This document shows, one piece after another, positions 17,094-26,129 of a stretch of 64,000 nucleotides of DNA. Source of the DNA: Bifidobacterium platyrrhinorum (lineage in GTDB: Bacteria; Actinomycetota; Actinomycetes; Actinomycetales; Bifidobacteriaceae); assembly GCF_010667645.1 (NCBI RefSeq), contig NZ_WHZV01000004.1, forward strand, positions 62,001 to 126,000. Direction: 5' to 3'. Numbering within the stretch: the first letter of the stretch is position 1; the number at the start of each line of letters is the position of its first letter. The position numbers and the translations under genes are program-made. Below the pieces are notes generated by a model. It was not told where the DNA came from, did no database searches, and worked only from the letters and a program-made list of their open reading frames with translations.

Positions 17094-17294
17094 TCAGTGC
17101 TCGAGGAAAATCTGCGGCGCCTTGGAGAAGTTGGTCGCGCAGTGCTCGCCGCAGAAGTAATAGGTCTTGCCCTCGTATTCGCGGGTGATCGCGTCGGCGT
17201 TCACCGCCACGGTCATGCCGCACACCGGATCGGTGGCGGTCTCGCCCTCGGTGGGCGCGGCGTGGTGCATGTGGTGCATGTGGTTCATTTCCAT
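17094..17294 (-). CDS. Possible internal start: free YHS-domain protein (66 aa)
   Basis: Within the copA frame, ATG 17294 is preceded by a full ribosome site (AAGGAGAACACC). Translation from it would give a 66-residue protein: a His/Met-rich head (MEMNHMHHMHHAAPTEGE) followed by the YHS domain (DPVCGMTV, YEGKTYYFCGEHC). In many actinobacteria the YHS protein is encoded separately next to copA. Here the separating stop is absent, so both a fusion and a free protein may be made. The His/Met-rich head suits copper binding. That the site is used is inferred. Confidence 0.5.
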   Translation of the reverse strand: MEMNHMHHMHHAAPTEGETATDPVCGMTVAVNADAITREYEGKTYYFCGEHCATNFSKAPQIFLEH

Positions 17295-20003
17295 GGTGTT
17301 CTCCTTCGTAGTGGTGGTTGGGGAAGTGCTGGTGGTGCGGATCTTGCCCGGGCCGGTCAGCGAGGTGCGCTCGTCGATGATGACGCGCGGTCCGTCGCCT
17401 TCGGCGGCATGGTCCTCGCTTTCGGCGGTCTTGCCTGCATCGGCCCGGACTCCGGAGGTCGTCTCGTCCCGTGCGGGGGAGCCGTCCGCGACGTCCCGCG
17501 CGGGACGGGCATGGCCGGCGACGGCGTCGGAACGCAGGGTGACGCGGTTGAGCCGGTTCGCGTTGAGCACCAGGCACACGGAGCTCAACGCCATCGCCAG
17601 GCCGGCGATCATCGGGCTGAGCAGCCATCCGGTGAACGGGTAGAGCACGCCGGCCGCGACCGGGATGCCGATCACGTTGTAGCCGAACGCCCAGCCGAGG
17701 TTCTGGCGGATGTTGCGCATCGTCGCCTGCGACAGGTTGATCGTACGGATCACACCGCGCAGATCGCCGCTCATCAGCGTCACATCCGCCGACTGCATCG
17801 CCACGTCCGTGCCGGTGCCGATCGCGAACCCCAGATCCGCCTGCGCGAGCGCCGGGGCGTCGTTGATGCCGTCGCCGACCATCGCGACGAGCCCCTCGTG
17901 CCGTTCGCGTTGGAGCCGCTCGATCCAGTAGGCCTTGCCGTCCGGCTTCACCTGCGCGATCACCGTGTCGATGCCGACCTCGCGTGCGATCTGCGCGGCG
18001 ACCTCGGCCTTGTCCCCGGACAGCATCACCGTGCGGACGCCTGCGGCGCGGAGCGCGGCCACCGCCTCCTTCGACCCCGGCTTGACCGTGTCGCGTTCAT
18101 AGCTGGGACGGTTCCAATCCTTGGAATCCGCGTCGGCCAGGCCGCGGGTGATCGTGCCGGTCTTGTCGAAGACGACGGTGCCGATCTCCCTGGCCCGTTC
18201 CAGCGCCTTGGCGCTCGTGACGAGGACGCCGTTGACGGCGCCCACGCCGGTGGCCGCCGTCACGGACAGCGGCGTGGCCAGGCCGAGCGCGCACGGGCAG
18301 GCGATGATGAGCACGCTCACCGCCGTCACCAGCGCGTGGGCGATCTTCGGCTGCGGGCCGAGTGCCAGCCAGATCGCGCACGTCCATACGGCGACGATGA
18401 ACACGGCCGGCACGAACACGCGGGCGATGCGGTCGGCGAGCCGCTGCACGGGCGCCTTCGTCGCCTGGGCGCGGGCCACCATCGCGATGATCTGCGACAG
18501 CACGGTGTCGCCGCCCACCTGCGTGGCGCGCATGAGCAGGTTGCCGCGGCGCACGATGGTCGCCCCGGTGAGGGCGTTCGTGCGGGATTCCGGATGGGAC
18601 GTGCGGGATTCGTCGGTCGACGTGCGGTGGTTGTCGGTCGACGTGCGGGATTCGTTCCCGTACGTGCGGACCGGGGTCCGCAAGCCGGGGGTTTTGCGCA
18701 CCGGTTCGGACTCGCCGGTGATCATCGACTCGTCCACCTCGGCCTCGCCATCCACGACCACGCCATCGACCGGGATGCGTTCTCCCGCCTTGATTACGAG
18801 CAGGTCGCCGGGGCGCACTTCGTCGATGTCGACGTCGTGGAACGCTCCCGGGTTGAGCCAATCGCCGGCGGGCGGAAGCGAGGTCTTGACGGGGGCGGTC
18901 CGCACGTTCGTCTCCGAAGTCCACATGTTGCTTTCGGAAGTCGGCACGTCGCTCTTGGATCCGCGCACGTCGCTCTTGGATCCGCGCACGTCGCCCGATG
19001 GGTCCTGCATGACGGTCTCATCGAGCCGGTGCGCGGTGCGCGGACGCAGCCTGATGAGGCTCTGCACCGCCTTGCCGGTGCCCTCGCGCGCCTTCGTCTC
19101 CAACAGGCGGCCGACGAGCACGAGCGTGATGACCACGCCCACCGATTCGAAGTACGGTTCGCGCGACCCCTCGGGCAGCAGCCACGGCGCCACGCAGACG
19201 AGCAGGCTGTACAGGTAGGCCGCGCCGGTGCCGAGGGAGACCAGCGAGTTCATGTCCGGCGCATGGTGCCTGAGTGCGGGCAGGCCGACGCGGTGGATGG
19301 GCGCGCCGCAGTGGAACATCACCGGCGTGATGAGGATCGCCTGCAGCCAGGGGTTCGTCAGCCAGTCCGGCAGCAGCATATGGTTCGCCATATGGATCAT
19401 CATTACGGTGAACACCGGCAGCGTCAGCACCGTGCCGATGACGACCAGTCTGGTCAGGTTCCGGATTTCGGCGCGACGCTCCTCGGCCTCGCGCGCCTCC
19501 CTTTCGGCGTAATCCTCGGCGGGCGCGGCGGGGGATGGGGATGATGCCGGCGCCGCGCCCGGTGACGTCGTGTCCGACGCCGGGGATTCCGTCGCGCCGT
19601 TCGTGGTGGGGGCCTTGTCGTCGCCTTCCACGCGCAGCAGACCGTGCACCATGTTCATGCCGCAGGCGAACGGGTAGTCGCCCGCCGGCAACGCGGGCAG
19701 GCGCACTTCGGTGGCGGTGTGGCCGGGGAGCATGGCGTCCAGCCCCAGGTCGCCGAAGACCACGTGCGAGGTGCATTCGCCGGTCTCCTGGCGGTCGAAG
19801 TCCAGGATGATCGGCGTGCCGGCGCGCATCGTCACCACGTCGGGGGAGTAGCCGCCCTTCACCGTGATGGTGGCGCGTTGCATGCCCTCGTGCATCTCGC
19901 CGGCCACTCCCGTGCGCTCGCCGAAGAAGAACCGCAGGATGAGCCATGTCGCCAGCGCCGCGACGACCAGCGCGGCGACGCAGACGAAGATGTTCAGTTC
20001 CAT
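17094..20003 (-). CDS. copA: CopA-like P1B copper ATPase with cupredoxin and YHS domains, lacking most of the N domain
   Basis: A 969-residue membrane protein. In order: an N-terminal transmembrane helix, a cupredoxin domain (about 40-125; CTSHVVFGD, FACGMNMVHG), a disordered linker, the ATPase core, a second linker and a C-terminal YHS domain (about 915-969). The core shows TGES, IIACPCALG, DKTGTITRG (Asp 613), SGDK (Asp 664) and GDGINDAP. Only 51 residues separate DKTG and GDK, against roughly 115-150 in normal CopA; the whole ATP-binding domain with its HP motif is missing. Two arrays of 7-residue repeats interrupt the actuator domain. Ribosome site AAGGAG. It is divergent from csoR with the CsoR operator between. 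Expected role: Cu(I) export, but activity is uncertain without the N domain. Confidence 0.88.
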   Translation of the reverse strand: MELNIFVCVAALVVAALATWLILRFFFGERTGVAGEMHEGMQRATITVKGGYSPDVVTMRAGTPIILDFDRQETGECTSHVVFGDLGLDAMLPGHTATEVRLPALPAGDYPFACGMNMVHGLLRVEGDDKAPTTNGATESPASDTTSPGAAPASSPSPAAPAEDYAEREAREAEERRAEIRNLTRLVVIGTVLTLPVFTVMMIHMANHMLLPDWLTNPWLQAILITPVMFHCGAPIHRVGLPALRHHAPDMNSLVSLGTGAAYLYSLLVCVAPWLLPEGSREPYFESVGVVITLVLVGRLLETKAREGTGKAVQSLIRLRPRTAHRLDETVMQDPSGDVRGSKSDVRGSKSDVPTSESNMWTSETNVRTAPVKTSLPPAGDWLNPGAFHDVDIDEVRPGDLLVIKAGERIPVDGVVVDGEAEVDESMITGESEPVRKTPGLRTPVRTYGNESRTSTDNHRTSTDESRTSHPESRTNALTGATIVRRGNLLMRATQVGGDTVLSQIIAMVARAQATKAPVQRLADRIARVFVPAVFIVAVWTCAIWLALGPQPKIAHALVTAVSVLIIACPCALGLATPLSVTAATGVGAVNGVLVTSAKALERAREIGTVVFDKTGTITRGLADADSKDWNRPSYERDTVKPGSKEAVAALRAAGVRTVMLSGDKAEVAAQIAREVGIDTVIAQVKPDGKAYWIERLQRERHEGLVAMVGDGINDAPALAQADLGFAIGTGTDVAMQSADVTLMSGDLRGVIRTINLSQATMRNIRQNLGWAFGYNVIGIPVAAGVLYPFTGWLLSPMIAGLAMALSSVCLVLNANRLNRVTLRSDAVAGHARPARDVADGSPARDETTSGVRADAGKTAESEDHAAEGDGPRVIIDERTSLTGPGKIRTTSTSPTTTTKENTMEMNHMHHMHHAAPTEGETATDPVCGMTVAVNADAITREYEGKTYYFCGEHCATNFSKAPQIFLEH
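18580..18684. repeat. 21-bp minisatellite inside copA (second actuator insert)
   Basis: Five consecutive units, four of which begin GTGCGGGATTC or close to it, at 18580, 18601, 18622, 18643 and 18664. On the coding strand they encode 7-residue units YGNESRT, STDNHRT, STDESRT and SHPESRT. They sit after TGESEPVRK and before ALTGATIV, where normal CopA has only a short loop. Confidence 0.85.
18904..19008. repeat. 21-bp minisatellite inside copA (first actuator insert)
   Basis: Five 21-bp units; those at 18946-18966 and 18967-18987 are identical. They encode units such as SKSDVRG, SKSDVPT, SESNMWT and SETNVRT. The insert lies after the stretch TAHRLDETVMQDPSG, in a loop of the actuator domain. 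Confidence 0.85.
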
Positions 20004-20267
20004 ATCCGCTCCTTGTTCTCGTCTCCCGAACCATCGTATACCGCGTCACAGTGTATACCTAATACCCCTATGGGGTATATACTGGAGACGGTGTTCTCGG
20101 ACGGTGAACGGTCCGGGCGGCGTCGGACGGCGGCTGCGGAAGCCGGGCGACGGGGACCCTGTCGGAGGGCGGGGCGGACGGTTGCGCCTGTCGGAGGGCA
20201 ATACGGACGGGCGCGCCTGTCGGAGGGCGGACGGATGATGGCGAATGCCGCGAAAGGAGGCCATGCG
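20004..20267. promoter_or_regulatory. CsoR operator in the copA/csoR divergent region
   Basis: ATACCCCTATGGGGTAT at 20062-20078 is a palindrome with the G/C-tract core typical of CsoR operators, and TATAC flanks extend it on both sides. It lies about 60 nt before copA. On the csoR side, three imperfect copies of CTGTCGGAGGGC (around 20159, 20189 and 20217) fill the leader. Cu(I)-bound CsoR would leave the site and open transcription. Confidence 0.85.
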
Positions 20268-20549
20268 ATGCATGGATACGATGACGACAAGGCGAAGGTG
20301 CTGGCGCGTCTGCGGCGCATCGAGGGGCAGGTGCGCGCCATCGAGCAGATGGTGGACGACGACAGGTACTGCATCGACGTGCTTACGCAGATTTCCGCGG
20401 CGAATTCGGCGCTGAAATCCGTGGCGTTGCTGCTTCTGGACGACCATCTCAACCACTGCGTGCGACAGGCTTCGGCCGAAGGCGGCGCGGTGGCCGACGA
20501 GAAGCTGGCCGAGGCGTCGCGCGCCATCGCGCGTCTGGTGCGTTCGTAG
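20268..20549 (+). CDS. csoR: Copper-sensing repressor CsoR
   Basis: A 93-residue all-helical regulator. The Cu(I) ligands line up with the family: Cys35 (DRYCID), His60 and Cys64 (DHLNHC). The opening KAKVLARLRRIEGQVRAIEQ is the DNA-binding helix common to CsoR/RcnR proteins. AAAGGAGG precedes ATG 20268 by 7 nt; longer in-frame readings upstream run through repeats and the operator and are not real. It represses copA and probably itself. A perfect palindromic terminator lies at 20639. Confidence 0.95.
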   Translation: MHGYDDDKAKVLARLRRIEGQVRAIEQMVDDDRYCIDVLTQISAANSALKSVALLLLDDHLNHCVRQASAEGGAVADEKLAEASRAIARLVRS

Positions 20550-20638
20550 CCGGGGTGCCGCGCCCCGATCGCGACGACGGGGGCGTCCTGGATCCGATGA
20601 CCGGTGCGGGGATCTTGCATCGGAAGGGGCGTGTCGCG

Positions 20639-20666
20639 AAAAAGCGGTAGATATCTACCGCTTTTT
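20639..20666. terminator. Perfect 28-nt palindrome, terminator after csoR
   Basis: AAAAAGCGGTAGAT (20639-20652) is followed directly by its exact complement (20653-20666), with A-run before and T-run after. It can act in either direction. It ends 23 nt before the rmuC start. Confidence 0.8.
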
Positions 20667-20689
20667 CCACGCCGTGCTTTACTGGGGGC

Positions 20690-22141
20690 ATGACAGGAAA
20701 CACGGTGACATGGATCATGATGGTGCTCGTGCTGCTGGCCGGCGTGGCGATCGGCGCCGCGGCCGGTTTCGTGACGGGCAGGGCGAAGGCGCAGGATGCG
20801 GCGCGAGGCACCCGCAACGCCGAATTGGACGGCGCGAGGGCGCAAATCGAATCGGCGCGCGGCGATATCGCGCGCCTCCAGGCGGCCAACGCCGAGGCGC
20901 GCGCGCAGCTGGACGGGGCGAACCAGCAGCTGGCGTTCGTCAAATCGCAGCTTGCGCAATCGCAGCAGGCGGAGCAGGTGCGCATCCAACGCGAGCGCGA
21001 GCGTGCGGCGGCCGAGGCGGAGGAGCGTCGCCGCGCCGCCATGGAGGCCGCCGAGCAGCGTCGTCGCGTGGAGGCGCAGGCGGCCGAGGAACGTCGTCTG
21101 GCCGAGGCGAAGGCCGCGGAGGAGAAACGCCTCGAGCAGGAGGCCCGGCTCAAGGAACAGAGCCGGGTGATCGCTGCGCTCACCCCGGTGCAGAAGAACC
21201 TCGACTCCCTGCAGGCCAAGGTCGCGCAGATCGAGGAGGGGCGCAAACGCGAGATGGGCGCGCTCGGCGAACAGCTCAAGGGGCTGAACGAGCAACAGTC
21301 CAGGCTCGACCGGGAGACGAGCGCGCTGTCCGCCGCGTTGACCAACAACAAGGTGCGTGGCGCCTGGGGCGAGGCGCAGCTGAGGAACATCGTCGAGTCC
21401 GCGGGCCTGCTCGAACACGTCGACTTCGACACGCAGGTGGTGGTCAAGGGCGTCGACGGGCGCGACCAGCGCCCGGACATGGTGGTGCATCTGCCCGGCG
21501 GCAAGACCATCCCCATCGACGCGAAGGTGCCGTACTCCGACTACCAGCGCGCCTGCGCGATCCCCGATTCCGCCGGCCCGGAGGAGCTCGCCCGCCGCGG
21601 CGAACTGCTCAAGGCCCATGCGAAGGCGCTGCGCGAGCACGTGCGTGTGCTGGGGGACAAGGCGTACTGGGAGGCGTTCGAAACGGCGCCCGATTTCGTG
21701 GTCGCGTTCATCCCCAACGAGGCGCTGCTGCAGGCCGCGTTGGAGACCGACCCCACGCTGATGGACGACGCGTTCGCCCGCAAGGTGGCGCTCACCTCGC
21801 CGGTCACGCTGTGGGCGGTGCTCAAGTCGGTGGCCTACGCCTGGCAGCAGCAGAGCCTCACCGACGACGCGAAACAGCTGTTCGACCTGTCGCGCGAACT
21901 GTACTCGCGCTTCGCCACGCTGGGCGACCACGCCACCAAGCTCGGCACGCAGATCACCCGCACGGTGGCCGCGTACAACGCGTTCGCCTCGAGCCTTGAG
22001 CGCCGCGTGCTGCCCACCGCGCGCAAGCTGCAGAAGGTCGATCCCACGAAGATCATCGGCGAGGTGCCGCTGCTCGATCCGGACAAGACCAACGTCAGCG
22101 AGCTCACCGCGCCGGAGACCGGCGCCGGGGCGGATGAGTAG
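20690..22141 (+). CDS. rmuC: RmuC family DNA recombination protein
   Basis: A 483-residue protein. One N-terminal transmembrane helix (about 5-28) is followed by a long coiled coil rich in Arg, Glu, Ala and Gln (about 35-200). The RmuC nuclease-like core follows: KVRGAWGEAQLRNIVESAGL, RPDMVVHLPGGKTIPIDAKV, and FIPNEALLQAALE. It limits rearrangements at inverted repeats (family knowledge from E. coli), which is of interest beside so many palindromes. There is no clear Shine-Dalgarno sequence at ATG 20690. The stop codon lies in the first unit of a 16-bp tandem repeat. Confidence 0.9.
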   Translation: MTGNTVTWIMMVLVLLAGVAIGAAAGFVTGRAKAQDAARGTRNAELDGARAQIESARGDIARLQAANAEARAQLDGANQQLAFVKSQLAQSQQAEQVRIQRERERAAAEAEERRRAAMEAAEQRRRVEAQAAEERRLAEAKAAEEKRLEQEARLKEQSRVIAALTPVQKNLDSLQAKVAQIEEGRKREMGALGEQLKGLNEQQSRLDRETSALSAALTNNKVRGAWGEAQLRNIVESAGLLEHVDFDTQVVVKGVDGRDQRPDMVVHLPGGKTIPIDAKVPYSDYQRACAIPDSAGPEELARRGELLKAHAKALREHVRVLGDKAYWEAFETAPDFVVAFIPNEALLQAALETDPTLMDDAFARKVALTSPVTLWAVLKSVAYAWQQQSLTDDAKQLFDLSRELYSRFATLGDHATKLGTQITRTVAAYNAFASSLERRVLPTARKLQKVDPTKIIGEVPLLDPDKTNVSELTAPETGAGADE

Positions 22142-22178
22142 CCGAGCGGATGAGTAGCCGAGCGGATGAGTAGCCGAG
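22131..22178. repeat. Three exact 16-bp tandem repeats over the rmuC stop codon
   Basis: CGGATGAGTAGCCGAG occurs three times without change (22131, 22147, 22163). The rmuC stop TAG (22139-22141) is in the first unit, so copy number changes here would not alter the protein. Confidence 0.95.
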
Positions 22179-22274
22179 CGGCCGCCACGGCCCGGCGTGA
22201 CGGGGACGGACCTCCCGCCACGCCACCGACAATCGGCCTCCGGCGTGACGAGGGCGGGCCGTACCCTGTGAAGC

Positions 22275-22955
22275 ATGAGTGATTCAGGATTCCGCGCCAC
22301 CGGCCCCTCCGACCTGCGTGGGGGCGCGCAGGGCTCCGGCGCCGCCCGCACGTCGAACAACGACGCCCTCGACTTCGCTGCACTCGACCCGCGCGAACAG
22401 CTGCGTACGCTGCTGCGCGAGCGTGTGGCCGGCAAGCCGTTCTCCGAACTGTACGCGGTCACGCTCGACCATCACGGCGCGGCCGTGATGGGCCACGTCC
22501 TGCTCGACACGTTGGAGGACGCCGGCTACTCCGTCGACGACTTCGACGCGGTGGGCGCGCTCACCGCCGCCTCCGTGCCGCTCGTCGGCTCGATGATCCA
22601 GGCCGCCGCCTCCCGCGGCGAGGACCTCGACGGCTTCGTCATGGACTTCGTGTTCCCCTCGGTCAAGGGACCGTCCATCAAGGGCAAGCGCGTCGTGCTC
22701 GTCGACGCGTGGCTGTCGGAGAAATCCTATGTGCAGACCAGCTCGCTGGTCACCCTGCGCAACGGCAACGAACTGAGCCTCGACTTCTCGATCGTCGAGC
22801 ATGAGGGCGCGTCCGTCGTAGCCGTCGCCTCGCTCGTCGGCGGTGTCGGCAAGGGCGCGGACGAGCGTGAGATCACCGTCGTCAGCCCGGTGGACGGCGC
22901 ACGCCACGAGGTGCCGTTCGTCCAGGTCTTCCACGAGTCCGATCTGGCGGAGTAG
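22275..22955 (+). CDS. Phosphoribosyltransferase-fold protein (PyrE-like), altered PRPP loop
   Basis: A 226-residue cytoplasmic protein. ELYAVTLDHHGAAVMGHVLLD and the strand IKGKRVVLVDAWLSEKSYVQ look like a type I phosphoribosyltransferase of the orotate type. At the position of the PRPP loop, the usual D-D-x-x-x-T-G is replaced by D-A-W-L-S-E-K-S, so PRPP catalysis may be lost or changed. It resembles actinobacterial proteins annotated as orotate phosphoribosyltransferase or hypothetical. A TACCCT box lies 7 nt before ATG 22275 and there is no ribosome site, which points to a leaderless mRNA. Confidence 0.6.
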   Translation: MSDSGFRATGPSDLRGGAQGSGAARTSNNDALDFAALDPREQLRTLLRERVAGKPFSELYAVTLDHHGAAVMGHVLLDTLEDAGYSVDDFDAVGALTAASVPLVGSMIQAAASRGEDLDGFVMDFVFPSVKGPSIKGKRVVLVDAWLSEKSYVQTSSLVTLRNGNELSLDFSIVEHEGASVVAVASLVGGVGKGADEREITVVSPVDGARHEVPFVQVFHESDLAE

Positions 22956-23161
22956 GGGGACATCGCCCCGCCGTCGCCCCCGCCGTCGCCTTCGGTGACG
23001 GCTCCTGCGCGATCGCGGACGGACCGCGGCCGCATCATGCCGGCTCGCGGCCGTTCGTCTTCGACTGCCCGCCTCGCCGGCGTCCGTTCATACGTCGCCG
23101 ACGCCTGCCGAACGGCCCGGCCCAGGCGGGCCAGGGCAATCATGCGAAATCGAAAGTAGAT

Positions 23162-24076
23162 ATGCATCCTCGTAATCCCATCGACATCGAGGCCGAACGC
23201 TCCGGCGAACCCGTGTTCCGCGAAGTGGGCGTCGGCCCGTGGGCCGAAGCCCGGCCCGGCGAGCCGCGGCCGGACGATCCGGCGTCGCCGCTGTACGCCG
23301 ACCGCCTCCGCTACGACCCGGCGCTGCTCGACGAAGGCGACCGCCGCAACGTGCTCGACCGCTACCGGTACTGGACCGTCGCCGCCATCAAGGCGGACCT
23401 GGACGCTCGCCGTCGCCACGACTTCGAGGTCGCCATCGAGAACTGGACGCACGACTTCAACATCGGTTCGATGGTGCGCACCGCCAACGCGTTCCAGGCC
23501 CGGCGTGTGCACATCGTCGGCCCGCACAAGTGGAACCGCAACGGCGCGCTGATGACCGAGCTGTACCAGCACATGGAGCACCACGCGTCGATCGCGGCGA
23601 TGGTGCGCTGCTGGCGTCTGCGCATCGCCGGCGAGATCGCGGCGGAACGCTCCCGCGCCGCCGCGGCCGCGTTCCACGCGCACGAGGCCGCGGCGCGCGC
23701 GACGGCCGGAGAGACCGGCGCACAGGCCGGCACGACGGGAAGCGCGCCGTCGCACGCGTCCGGCGCCCTGGCCGTGCAGGCGCCGTTCCTCGCCGAACTC
23801 GACGCCGCCCAGGCGCGCATCCGCGAACTCGAGGCGGCCCGCGTCGTCGCGATGGACATCGTGCCCGGCGCCGTGCCGATGGAACGGTACGCGTTCCCGA
23901 AACGATGCCTGCTCCTGTTCGGCGCGGAGGGCCCCGGGCTCACCCGCACCGCGCTCGACCTCGCCGACGACGTGGTCTACATCTCGCAGTTCGGCTCCGT
24001 GCGCTCGATCAACGCCGGTGCGGCGGCAGCCGTCGCCATGCACAGCTGGATCGCGCAGCACGCGGCGATCCGGTAA
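23162..24076 (+). CDS. SpoU/TrmH-family RNA 2'-O-methyltransferase
   Basis: A 304-residue SPOUT-fold enzyme. Motif 1 is NWTHDFNIGSMVRTANAF (about 98-115), motif 2 CLLLFGAEGPGLT and motif 3 VYISQFGSVRSINAGAAAAV near the C-terminus. The knot region is complete, so it should use SAM to methylate a ribose in rRNA or tRNA; the target cannot be told. An Ala-rich insert of roughly 60 residues (about 160-220) separates motifs 1 and 2. The N-terminal 60 residues are Pro/Asp-rich and not part of the fold. The ribosome site AAAGTAG is weak. Its stop lies within a 13-bp tandem repeat. Confidence 0.88.
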   Translation: MHPRNPIDIEAERSGEPVFREVGVGPWAEARPGEPRPDDPASPLYADRLRYDPALLDEGDRRNVLDRYRYWTVAAIKADLDARRRHDFEVAIENWTHDFNIGSMVRTANAFQARRVHIVGPHKWNRNGALMTELYQHMEHHASIAAMVRCWRLRIAGEIAAERSRAAAAAFHAHEAAARATAGETGAQAGTTGSAPSHASGALAVQAPFLAELDAAQARIRELEAARVVAMDIVPGAVPMERYAFPKRCLLLFGAEGPGLTRTALDLADDVVYISQFGSVRSINAGAAAAVAMHSWIAQHAAIR

Positions 24077-24129
24077 GGCGATCCGGTAAGGCGTCCCGTT
24101 GGAACGTCCCGTTGAAACGATCCGGTAAG
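24065..24129. repeat. Five 13-bp tandem units over the methyltransferase stop codon
   Basis: Units read GCGATCCGGTAAG twice, then GCGTCCCGTTGGA, ACGTCCCGTTGAA and ACGATCCGGTAAG. The stop TAA (24074-24076) is inside the first. This is the second case in the window of a tandem repeat that begins at a stop codon (see 22131). Confidence 0.9.
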
Positions 24130-24250
24130 GCGGCGGCCCGACGGGCACGGAACCGCCGGCCGCCGGTACGCGACGGCACGGCGGCGCGGCGATCCGAAGC
24201 GGGCGGTACATCCGTCCCGCGTGTCACAAATTGCTCGTATAGTTAGGCGC

Positions 24251-24550
24251 ATGCCTACATTCACACGCGAAGAAATCGTGCATTTGGGCGATCTGGCCCG
24301 AATCGCGCTCACCGATGAGGAGATCACCCGTCTGCAGGGCGAGCTGAACGTCATCGCCGACTCCATCAACAAGGTCCAGGAGGTCGCCTCCGACGACGTC
24401 GCCCCGACCGCCAACCCGGTCCCGCTCGAGGCCTACCTGCGCCCCGACGAGCCGGTCACGCCGCTCACGCAGGCCGAGGCGCTCGCCGGCGGCCCGAAGA
24501 CCGAGGCCGGCATGTTCGTCGCGCCGCGCATCCTGGGAAGCGAGGAGTGA
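24251..24550 (+). CDS. gatC: Asp-tRNA(Asn)/Glu-tRNA(Gln) amidotransferase subunit C
   Basis: A 99-residue subunit that ties GatA to GatB. It starts [20 protein letters not shown] and ends [12 protein letters not shown], both typical. The complex converts Glu-tRNA(Gln) and/or Asp-tRNA(Asn) to the amidated forms. There is no ribosome site; TATAGT at 24235-24240 region lies about 8 nt before the ATG, suggesting a leaderless operon mRNA. gatA starts 6 nt after its stop. Confidence 0.95.
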   Translation: MPTFTREEIVHLGDLARIALTDEEITRLQGELNVIADSINKVQEVASDDVAPTANPVPLEAYLRPDEPVTPLTQAEALAGGPKTEAGMFVAPRILGSEE

Positions 24551-24556
24551 GCCGAT

Positions 24557-26098
<1,542 letters not shown>

Positions 26099-26129
26099 GA
26101 AGCATCGGAAGGAACAGGAAAGCAACATC

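Noticed and set aside
22275..22955. Calling the gene pyrE
   Set aside because: The fold looks right but the PRPP loop is not canonical, so the catalytic name is not supported.
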